A DNA stretch of 13,775 bases from assembly GCA_025928435.1 (NCBI GenBank), contig JAICJM010000101.1, positions 1-13,775 on the forward strand, read 5' to 3'. Source of the DNA: Thermoleophilia bacterium. GTDB taxonomy: Bacteria > Actinomycetota > Thermoleophilia > Gaiellales > JAICJC01. Shown here piece by piece: positions 7,902 through 13,775 of the stretch (position 1 is its first letter; every line of letters begins with the position of its first letter). Under the pieces are notes generated by a model. The model ran no database searches, was not told the DNA's origin, and was given only the letters and a program-made list of their open reading frames with translations. The translations under genes were made by a program, and so were the position numbers.

Positions 7902-7916
7902 ATTGGTCGGACCATC
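7902..7916. promoter_or_regulatory. Putative FadR/PdhR-type GntR operator
   Basis: ATTGGTCGGACCATC contains the perfect dyad TGGT-CGG-ACCA (7904-7914). FadR-subfamily regulators such as PdhR recognise TTGGTNNNACCAA-like sites, so the match is close. The site lies in the only intergenic control region of the divergent locus, next to the gntR gene. It covers roughly +2 to +16 of the proposed leftward promoter, a good position for autorepression. A second overlapping dyad, GGTCGGA (7905-7911) with TCCGACC (7915-7921), shares half of it. Confidence 0.65.
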
Positions 7917-7924
7917 CGACCGCG

Positions 7925-7953
7925 AACGTATCACCCCCGTTCGCCCGCGTCAA
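7925..7953 (-). promoter_or_regulatory. Promoter of the leftward gntR-transporter operon
   Basis: On the minus strand TTGACG (7948-7953, five of six consensus bases) and TACGTT (7925-7930, with the key TA and final T) are separated by exactly 17 bases. RNA would start near 7918, giving a leader of about 44 bases before the GTG at 7874. The predicted operator follows immediately. This is the best sigma-70-like promoter found in the window. Confidence 0.5.
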
Positions 7954-7970
7954 CCGTCATCATCACCTAC

Positions 7971-9470
7971 GTGACGAAGCCCCCCGAACCGCTGCTCGAG
8001 CTGCTCGACCCGGACGGTGGGCGGCCGGCGCTGGCCTGCCCCGACGACGGCGAGCGGGTGACGCACGCCGAGCTGCGCGAGCGCGCCGCCGCGATCGCCG
8101 GCCGGTTGCGCACGGCCGGGGTCGAGCGCGGCGGCCGGGTCGCGATCGTGCTCCCCAACGGCCCCGAGATCGTCGAGGTGCTGCTCGGGGTGACCGCGGC
8201 CGGCGCCGCCGCCGCGCCCCTCAACCCCGCGTACACGGAGCCCGAGTACCGCTTCTATCTCGACGACCTCGTCCCCCAGGTGCTCGTGGTGGGCGCCGGC
8301 GCGGCGCCGGCCGCCCGCGCCGCCGCGGACGGGATCCCGGTCATCGAGGTCACTCCCCGCGAGGGCGCGGAGCCGCTGCTCAGCGTTGACGGGGCCGAGC
8401 TCCCGGCCGACGGGGGCGGCCCCGAGGGCGGCCCCGACGACGTCGCCCTGCTCCTGCACACGAGCGGGACGACGTCGCGGCCCAAGCAGGTGCCGCTTCT
8501 CCAGCGCAACCTGACGGCCCAGGCCCGCTCGATCGCCGCCCACTACGGGCTCTCGCCGGACGACGTCTCCTACTGCGCGATGCCGCTCTTCCACGTCCAC
8601 GGCCTGGTCGCCTCGGCGCTCGCCCAGCTCGCCGCCGGCGGCACGGTGATCGTGCCGCGCCGGTTCGGTCCGCGCCGGTTCTGGGGCCAGGCGGAGGCGC
8701 ACGGCGTCACCTGGGTGTCGGCCGGGCCGACGCTGCACCAGATGATCCTCGACCAGCCCGGCACTGCGCCGGGGACGTTGCGCTTCACCCGCTCGTGCAG
8801 CTCCGCCCTCTCCCCCCGGCTGATGCGCGAGGCCGAGGCCCGCTACGGCGTCCCGATGATCGAGGCGTACGGGATGACCGAGGCCGGCCACCAGATGACC
8901 TCGAACCCCCTGCCGCCCGCGGCGCGGCTCGAGGGCTCGGTCGGCGTCTCGGCCGGCGCGGAGATCCGGGTCGTCGACGCCGAGGGCCGCGACGTCGCCC
9001 CGGGCGCCGCCGGCGAGGTCGCGATCCGCGGCCCGGGGCTCACGCCCGGCTACCTGAACAACGACCGCGCGAACGCCGAGGCCTTCTTCGACGGGTGGTT
9101 CCGCACCGGCGACGAGGGCACGCTCGAGGACGGCTACCTGCGGCTGCGCGGCCGGCTGAAGGAGATGATCATCCGCGGCGGCGAGAACATCTCCCCGCAG
9201 GAGATCGAGGCGGTGCTGCTCTCCCACCCCGAGGTGGGCGAGGCGGTGGTGTTCGGCATGGACGACGACAAGTACGGGCAGACCGTCGCGGCGGCGGTGG
9301 TGCTCACCGGATCGGCCGCGCCCGGCGAGCTGCGCGCCCACGCCCGCAAGTCGCTGGCGGCGTTCAAGGTGCCGGACGCCATCCACGTCCTGGACGAGAT
9401 CCCCAAGACGCCGACGGGCAAGGTGCAGCGCTCGCGCATGCCCGCGCACCTGGCGGACGGCGGGTCGTGA
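7971..9470 (+). CDS. AMP-dependent acyl-CoA synthetase, oxalyl-CoA synthetase-like (AAE3/Pcs60 type)
   Basis: A cytoplasmic ANL-superfamily ligase that activates a carboxylic acid with ATP and CoA. The product has 499 residues. The P-loop LLHTSGTTSRPK is at 161-172, MPLFHVHGL at 204-212, EAYGMTEAGHQM at 298-309, GWFRTGD at 375-381, the hinge region GRLKEMIIRGGENISP at 394-409, and the catalytic lysine K484 in PKTPTGKVQR. The stretches FTRSCSSALSP (272-282), MTEAGHQMTSNPLPP and GSVG resemble, from memory, plant AAE3 and yeast Pcs60 oxalyl-CoA synthetases more than fatty-acyl ligases. A small dicarboxylate such as oxalate is therefore a plausible substrate, though not proven. The GTG at 7971 is the first in-frame start and lacks a clear ribosome site, so a leaderless message is possible. 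It is first in the rightward operon and overlaps the next gene by four bases. Confidence 0.88.
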   Translation: MTKPPEPLLELLDPDGGRPALACPDDGERVTHAELRERAAAIAGRLRTAGVERGGRVAIVLPNGPEIVEVLLGVTAAGAAAAPLNPAYTEPEYRFYLDDLVPQVLVVGAGAAPAARAAADGIPVIEVTPREGAEPLLSVDGAELPADGGGPEGGPDDVALLLHTSGTTSRPKQVPLLQRNLTAQARSIAAHYGLSPDDVSYCAMPLFHVHGLVASALAQLAAGGTVIVPRRFGPRRFWGQAEAHGVTWVSAGPTLHQMILDQPGTAPGTLRFTRSCSSALSPRLMREAEARYGVPMIEAYGMTEAGHQMTSNPLPPAARLEGSVGVSAGAEIRVVDAEGRDVAPGAAGEVAIRGPGLTPGYLNNDRANAEAFFDGWFRTGDEGTLEDGYLRLRGRLKEMIIRGGENISPQEIEAVLLSHPEVGEAVVFGMDDDKYGQTVAAAVVLTGSAAPGELRAHARKSLAAFKVPDAIHVLDEIPKTPTGKVQRSRMPAHLADGGS

Positions 9471-10438
9471 GGTTCGCCGTGCTCGGCGCGGGGGCGGTCG
9501 GCGCCTACGTCGGGGCGGCGCTCGACCGCGGCGGCGCCGACGTCGTGCTGGTCGCGCGCGGCGAGCACCTGCGGGCCATGGCGGACCACGGCGTGCGGGT
9601 CGAGAGCCCGCGGGGCGACTTCGAGGCCCACCCACAGGCGACCGACGACGTCGGGGCGATCGCGGAGGCGGACGTCGTCGTGCTCGGGCTGAAGTCCTAC
9701 GGGGTGCCCGCGATGGCGCCGCGGATCGGTCAGCTGCTGCGGCCGGGCGCCGCCGTCGTGTTCGCCCAGAACGGGATCCCGTGGTGGTACTTCCAGGGCG
9801 TCGACGGGCCGTTCGGCGGGCGCACGCTCGAGAGCGTCGACCCGGGCGCCGTCGTCACCCGGTCGATCGCCCCGCAGCACGTCGTCGGCTGCGTCGTCTA
9901 CTGCGCGACCGAGATCAGCGCCCCCGGCGTCATCCGCCACATCGAGGGCACCCGGTTCACGATCGGCACGCCCGGCGGCGAGCGCACCGATGCCTGCCGG
10001 GCCATCTCCGAGGCGTTCGTGGCCGGCGGCCTGAAGTGCCCGGTCGAGGACGACCTGCGCCCGCAGATCTGGCTGAAGCTGGTCGGAAACGCCGCGTTCA
10101 ACCCGCTCACGACCGTCACGCGGGCGACGCTCGGCGGCCTCGGCACCTCGCCGGCGGCGACCGCCTTCGCCCGCACCGTGATGGAGGAGTGCGCGGTCGT
10201 GGCGGGCGCGCTCGGCATCGAGCTGCCGGTGTCGCTCGACCGCCGGCTCGAGGCCGGCCTCGCGGTGGGCGACCACCGCACGTCCATGCTGCAGGACTGG
10301 GAGGCCGGCAAGCCGCTCGAGACCGACTGCATGACCGGCGCCGTCGTCGAGATCGCCGACATGGTCGGCGTCCCCGTCCCCAACACCCGTGCCCTGCACG
10401 AGCTCACCCACGCCGTCGAGGAGCTGCGCGATGCCTGA
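9467..10438 (+). CDS. Ketopantoate-reductase-family (ApbA/PanE) oxidoreductase
   Basis: A NAD(P)-dependent enzyme of the 2-dehydropantoate 2-reductase family, which reduces a 2-oxo acid to a 2-hydroxy acid or the reverse. The product has 323 residues. The Rossmann motif GAGAVG is at 7-12. Residues aligning with the E. coli PanE active site are all present: N102 (QNGIPWW), K204 (IWLKLVGN), S273 (TSMLQD) and E285 (ETDCMTG). The fold is complete with its helical C-terminal domain. The GTG start overlaps the ligase stop by four bases (GTGA) and the end overlaps the next gene by eight. No other pantothenate gene is nearby, so a catabolic 2-oxo/2-hydroxy acid is a likelier substrate than ketopantoate. 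That is inferred from context; a true PanE role cannot be excluded. Confidence 0.87.
   Translation: MRFAVLGAGAVGAYVGAALDRGGADVVLVARGEHLRAMADHGVRVESPRGDFEAHPQATDDVGAIAEADVVVLGLKSYGVPAMAPRIGQLLRPGAAVVFAQNGIPWWYFQGVDGPFGGRTLESVDPGAVVTRSIAPQHVVGCVVYCATEISAPGVIRHIEGTRFTIGTPGGERTDACRAISEAFVAGGLKCPVEDDLRPQIWLKLVGNAAFNPLTTVTRATLGGLGTSPAATAFARTVMEECAVVAGALGIELPVSLDRRLEAGLAVGDHRTSMLQDWEAGKPLETDCMTGAVVEIADMVGVPVPNTRALHELTHAVEELRDA
10418..10423 (+). promoter_or_regulatory. Ribosome binding site of the Ntn hydrolase gene
   Basis: GAGGAG lies 7 bases before the ATG at 10431, inside the end of the preceding oxidoreductase gene. It favours this ATG over the in-frame ATG 14 codons upstream at 10389, which would lie deep in that gene. 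Confidence 0.6.
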
Positions 10439-11966
10439 TCCCGCCCACGGCGGCGGCTATGCCGTCGCCTCCCCCCACGCCGACGCGACCGAGGCGGGCA
10501 GAGCCGCCTTCGCCGCCGGCGGCAACGCCGTCGACGCCGCCCTGGCGGCGGCCTGCGCCCTGACCGTCGTCTACCCGCACATGTGCGCGGTCGGCGGCGA
10601 CATCATGGCCCTCGTCCACGACGGCGAGGCGCACACGATCAACGCCAGCGGCCGCGCGCCGGCCGCCGCGCCGGCCGGCGGCGAGGTGTCCGAGCGCGGC
10701 GTGGGCGCCATCACCGTCCCGGGCGCCGTCTCGGGCTGGTACGTGATGGCCGAGCGCTGGGGCTCGCGGCCGGCGTCCGCCGCCATCGAGGTCGCCGCCG
10801 AGCTGGCCGAGACGGGAGTGCCGGTTGCCCGCTCCCTCGCGGGGGCGCTCGACTACGAGCCCGACCTGGTCGCGGCGGACGCGGGCATGCGGGGGGTGTT
10901 CATGCGCGACGGGCGCGTCCTGCGGATGGGCGACACGCTCGTCCAGCCGGCGCTCGCGGCGACGCTTCGGCGGCTGGCCGAGAACGGCGCGGACGAGCTC
11001 TATCGCGGCGAGACGGGCGCGCGGCTGGTGGCGGGCCTCTCCGCCCTCGGCTGCCGCATCACCGAGGCCGACCTGGCCGCCCACCGGGCCGACGTCGAGC
11101 CGGCGCTGCACCGGACGATCGGCGGCCTCGAGCTGCACACGATGGGCGCGAACTCGCAGGGGTTCTGCCTGTTGCAGATCCTGGCCGCGGTCGCGCATCT
11201 GGGCCTCGACGACCCGCTCGGCGCGGGAGCGCCCATGCTCGCGAGCATCTTCCGCGAGTCGGCCCTCGACCGCGACGCCCACCTCGCCGATCCGACGGCG
11301 ATGAGCCGTCCGGTCGAGACGCTGCTCACGCCCGAGCACATCGCGGGCCTGGCCAGGCGGGCGACGGCCTCGGCCGCCCGGCCCGAGATGACCACGCCGG
11401 CGCACGGCGACACGATCGCGGTCGTCGCGGCCGACGCGAACGGCCTCTCCGTCTCACTGATCCAGAGCATCTTCTCCGGCTTCGGATCGGGCGTGCTCGA
11501 GCCCGAGACCGGGATCCTGCTGCACAACCGCGGCGCCTGCTTCTCGTCCGATCCCGCCGGCCCGAACGCGCTCGGCCCCGGCAAGCGCCCGCTCCACACG
11601 CTGATGCCGCTCGTCGGCACGCAGGACGGCCGCGCGACCTGGGTGGCGGGCACGATGGGCGGCCGCGCCCAGGCCCAGATCCACGCCCAGATGCTGCTGC
11701 GACGGGCCGCGGGCGCCGACGTCGCGACCGCCGTCTCAGCGCCGCGCATGATCGTGGGCGACCTCGAGATCGGCGGCCGCGGCGTCGCCGTCGAGCAGGA
11801 CTTCGCCGCCGCCCGCGACGCGTTCGCGCGCTCCGGGGTCGAGCCGGACGTGATGCCGCGGCTGAGCGAGGCCGCGGGGCACGCGCACGCGATCGTGCCC
11901 GTCGGGGACGGGACGTTCGAGGCGGCCTCCGATCCGCGCAGCGACGGGGCGGCGATCTGCGCGTGA
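10431..11966 (+). CDS. Gamma-glutamyltransferase-family Ntn hydrolase, HpxW (oxamate amidohydrolase)-like
   Basis: A self-processing N-terminal-nucleophile amidohydrolase. The product has 511 residues and no signal peptide, so it acts in the cytoplasm. The large-subunit part carries GGNAVDAALAAACALTVVYP (30-49), then HMCAVGGD (50-57), INASGRAP (70-77) and TVPGAVSGW (95-103). T328, in HGDTIAVVAADANG, aligns without gaps with the autocleavage nucleophile of the family (TTHxSVVDxDGN). QSIFSGFGSGV (345-355) and GTMGG (407-411) follow. Serines that hold the glutamyl carboxylate in E. coli GGT (KRPLSS) are replaced by H389-T390 (KRPLHT), and the acidic residue in MDDF is replaced by C370 (RGACF). 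A gamma-glutamyl substrate is therefore unlikely. VVYPHM plus QSI..FGSG recalls HpxW from purine breakdown or YwrD-like acylases. Its place between the oxidoreductase and ABC ATPases suggests cleavage of the imported amide. Confidence 0.88.
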   Translation: MPDPAHGGGYAVASPHADATEAGRAAFAAGGNAVDAALAAACALTVVYPHMCAVGGDIMALVHDGEAHTINASGRAPAAAPAGGEVSERGVGAITVPGAVSGWYVMAERWGSRPASAAIEVAAELAETGVPVARSLAGALDYEPDLVAADAGMRGVFMRDGRVLRMGDTLVQPALAATLRRLAENGADELYRGETGARLVAGLSALGCRITEADLAAHRADVEPALHRTIGGLELHTMGANSQGFCLLQILAAVAHLGLDDPLGAGAPMLASIFRESALDRDAHLADPTAMSRPVETLLTPEHIAGLARRATASAARPEMTTPAHGDTIAVVAADANGLSVSLIQSIFSGFGSGVLEPETGILLHNRGACFSSDPAGPNALGPGKRPLHTLMPLVGTQDGRATWVAGTMGGRAQAQIHAQMLLRRAAGADVATAVSAPRMIVGDLEIGGRGVAVEQDFAAARDAFARSGVEPDVMPRLSEAAGHAHAIVPVGDGTFEAASDPRSDGAAICA

Positions 11967-12988
11967 GCGCCGCGCCCGCCGCCGACCCGCTCCTGGACGT
12001 CTCCGGCCTGCACGTCGAGCTCGCGATCGACGACCAGATGCGGCCGGTGATCCACGACGTGTCGCTGCAGATCCGAGCGGGCGAGGCGGTCGGGCTCGTG
12101 GGCGAATCGGGCTCCGGCAAGTCGATGACCGCCCGCGCGATCGCGCGGCTGCTGCCGGCGGGGGCGGGCGTCTCCGGCGAGATCTCCTTCGGCGGGCGAC
12201 CGGTGCTCGACATGGGCCCGCGCGACCTGCGCGGCTACCGCACGGACGGGATCGCGATGATCTTCCAGGACCCGCGGGCGCACACGAACCCCGTCCGCCG
12301 GATCGGCGACTTCCTCACCGAGGCGCTTCGCACGTCGAAGGGCGTGCGCGAGGACGAGGCGAAGCGGCGGGCCGTCGCCACGCTGGCCGAGGTGGGAATC
12401 GAGGACGGCGAGCGCCGCCTGCGCCAGTTCCCGCACGAGCTCTCGGGCGGGATGCTGCAGCGGGTGATGATCGCGGCGGCGCTGCTGGCGGAGCCGCAGC
12501 TGCTGCTCGCCGACGAGCCCACCACCGCCCTCGACGTCACGACCCAGTCCGAGGTGATGGCGATCCTCGACGAGCTGCGCCGCGAGCGCGGCCTCGCGAT
12601 GCTCTTCATCACCCACGACCTCGAGCTCGCGGCCGCCGTCTGCGACCGCACCTGCGTCATGTACGCCGGCTCGATCGTCGAGCAGCAGTCGAGCGCCGGC
12701 CTGAATGCCGAGCCCCTCCACCCATACACGGCCGCGCTGCTCGCGGCCCGGCCGCGGCTGGACGCCGCCTCGGAGCGGCTGGCCGCGATCGCCGGGCGGC
12801 CGCGCTCGGCGTTCGAGGCGCCGGAGGGGTGCGCGTTCGCCGACCGCTGCCCCTACCGCGAGCGGGAGTGCACGGCCGAGCAGCAGGGCTTGAGGCCGCT
12901 GGGCGCCGGGCTCGTGCGCTGCCGCCGGGCCGAAGAGGTGCACGAGGATCTGCGCGCCCTGAGCGAGAAAGCGGGCGCCCGTGGCTAG
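11963..12988 (+). CDS. ABC transporter ATP-binding protein, DppD/OppD type
   Basis: One of the two cytoplasmic ATPases that power the family-5 importer. The product has 341 residues. Walker A GESGSGKS is at 47-54, the Q-loop glutamine at Q102 (IFQDP), the signature LSGGM at 160-164, Walker B LLLADEP at 180-186 with catalytic E185, and the switch histidine H218 (FITHDL). The C-terminal oligopeptide-transporter extension has HPYTAALL (253-260) and the cysteine cluster C290, C296, C303 and C320 typical of this subfamily. After the signature the sequence is LQRV, where the family usually has RQRV; this is a mild change. The GTG start overlaps the hydrolase stop by four bases. Its binding protein and permeases are encoded on the opposite strand beyond the shared control region. 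Confidence 0.93.
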   Translation: MSAAPAADPLLDVSGLHVELAIDDQMRPVIHDVSLQIRAGEAVGLVGESGSGKSMTARAIARLLPAGAGVSGEISFGGRPVLDMGPRDLRGYRTDGIAMIFQDPRAHTNPVRRIGDFLTEALRTSKGVREDEAKRRAVATLAEVGIEDGERRLRQFPHELSGGMLQRVMIAAALLAEPQLLLADEPTTALDVTTQSEVMAILDELRRERGLAMLFITHDLELAAAVCDRTCVMYAGSIVEQQSSAGLNAEPLHPYTAALLAARPRLDAASERLAAIAGRPRSAFEAPEGCAFADRCPYRERECTAEQQGLRPLGAGLVRCRRAEEVHEDLRALSEKAGARG

Positions 12989-13775
12989 CCCCGGCCCCGT
13001 GCTCGAGGTCGAGCGGCTGCGCAAGGTGTTCCGGGTGCGCGGCGCCGCCCGGGGCGAGGAGATCGTGGCGGTGGACGACGTCAGCTTCGCCGTCGCCGAG
13101 GGCGAGTCGCTGGCGGTCGTCGGGGAGTCGGGCTCCGGCAAGACGACGCTCGCGCGGATGCTGGTGGGCCTCGAGACGCCCACCTCCGGGCGGATCTCGG
13201 TGGCGGGCGCCGACCGCAGCGCGCCGGCCCGGCGGGCGTCCGAGCGGCGCCGGCGCGGGCGCGAGACCCAGATCGTGTTCCAGGACCCGTACAGCTCGCT
13301 CGACCCGCGCCAGACGCCGGCCTCGTGCATCGACGAGGTCCTGCGCCTGCACTTCGACCGCAACGCGGACGAGCGCGGCGCCCGGGTGTCGGAGCTGGCC
13401 GACCAGGTGGGCCTGGACGACCGCCAGCTGCACGCGCTGCCGGGCGCCCTCTCGGGCGGCCAGCGCCAGCGGGTCGCGATCGCCCGCGCCCTGGCCGCCG
13501 AGCCTCGCGTCCTGCTGCTCGACGAGGCGGTCGCGTCCCTCGATGTCTCGATCCAGGCCCAGATCCTGAACCTGCTGGCCGACATCCGGGCGGCGACCGG
13601 GATCAGCTACGTCCTGATCAGCCACGACCTGGCGGTGGTGCGCCAGATCACGGACTCGACGATCGTCATGCAGCGCGGTGTCGCGGTCGAACAAGGTACG
13701 ACTACCGATATCCTCGACGCGCCCAAGCATCCGTACACGCAGCTCCTGCGCGGGAGCGTGCCCGGCCCCGGGTGG
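12981..13775 (+). CDS. ABC transporter ATP-binding protein, DppF/OppF type (3' end beyond window)
   Basis: The second ATPase of the same importer. The frame stays open from the GTG at 12981 to the window edge, giving 265 residues. Walker A GESGSGKT is at 48-55, Q101 in VFQDPYSSLDPR, the signature LSGGQRQRVAIARAL at 157-171, Walker B LLLDE at 178-182, and H215 in ISHDL. APKHPYTQLL at 247-256 is the start of the family's C-terminal region, so only a short tail is missing. The D-loop region reads DEAVASLDVS, where DEPxSALDVS is commoner, but the catalytic glutamate is kept. The start overlaps the stop of the dppD-type gene by eight bases. Together with that gene and the two permeases it completes a standard heteromeric transporter. 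Confidence 0.92.
   Translation, partial: MASPGPVLEVERLRKVFRVRGAARGEEIVAVDDVSFAVAEGESLAVVGESGSGKTTLARMLVGLETPTSGRISVAGADRSAPARRASERRRRGRETQIVFQDPYSSLDPRQTPASCIDEVLRLHFDRNADERGARVSELADQVGLDDRQLHALPGALSGGQRQRVAIARALAAEPRVLLLDEAVASLDVSIQAQILNLLADIRAATGISYVLISHDLAVVRQITDSTIVMQRGVAVEQGTTTDILDAPKHPYTQLLRGSVPGPGW

Noticed and set aside
7875..7934. Longer gntR starting at the GTG at 7934
   Set aside because: The extra 20 residues precede the conserved domain and would be encoded by the predicted operator, starting within the promoter hexamers.
7918..7970. Plus-strand promoter for the ligase operon
   Set aside because: TATCAC (7929-7934) and CATCAT (7958-7963) look like -10 elements but neither has a -35 hexamer at proper spacing; a promoter must exist here but cannot be placed.
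7950..9635. Long open frame on the minus strand opposite the ligase
   Set aside because: Arg/Gly/Ala-rich translation with no domain; the plus-strand frame encodes a complete acyl-CoA ligase.
11000..13585. Long open frame on the minus strand (861 codons)
   Set aside because: It runs opposite the hydrolase and both ABC ATPases, which have intact motifs; its product is Arg/Ser/Ala-rich without a family signature.

Overview
The window reads as chromosome from a high-GC actinobacterium. GC is very high throughout, about nine of the twelve genes start with GTG, genes overlap by 4 or 8 bases, and the binding protein is a lipoprotein of the kind made by single-membrane cells. A deep-branching group such as Thermoleophilia is my guess; the sequence alone does not prove it. 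No tRNA, rRNA, CRISPR array or transposase gene was found. Coding density is high, and no gene-free stretch exceeds 300 bases.

Left part (1-3429, all minus strand): a housekeeping block. A CPA2-type cation/proton antiporter (2092-3429) is followed by trigger factor tig (591-1991) and clpP (1-568, cut at the window edge). The tig-clpP pair is a common arrangement that couples nascent-chain folding with regulated proteolysis; clpX would be expected just beyond position 1. Between the antiporter and the next block (3430-3587) lies a strong hairpin with 15-base perfect arms, resembling a REP/BIME-type repeat.

Right part (3588-13775): a divergent catabolic locus centred on a 96-base control region (7875-7970). 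Leftward run gntR, a dipeptide-type substrate-binding lipoprotein and two permeases (dppB/dppC type). Rightward run an acyl-CoA ligase closely resembling oxalyl-CoA synthetases, a ketopantoate-reductase-family oxidoreductase, a cytoplasmic gamma-glutamyltransferase-fold Ntn hydrolase whose glutamyl-binding residues are replaced (resembling HpxW oxamate amidohydrolase), and the two ABC ATPases of the transporter, the second cut at the window end. One complete ABC importer is therefore divided between two opposed operons. A palindrome matching the FadR/PdhR-type operator pattern sits just downstream of a good minus-strand promoter (TTGACG, 17 bases, TACGTT).

Inferred joint role: the importer brings in an amide-containing small molecule, the Ntn hydrolase cleaves it in the cytoplasm, the dehydrogenase interconverts a 2-oxo or 2-hydroxy acid, and the ligase activates a short (perhaps oxalate-like) acid as its CoA thioester. 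GntR would sense an acid intermediate. The substrate is unknown. This locus is the best candidate in the window for an undescribed pathway.
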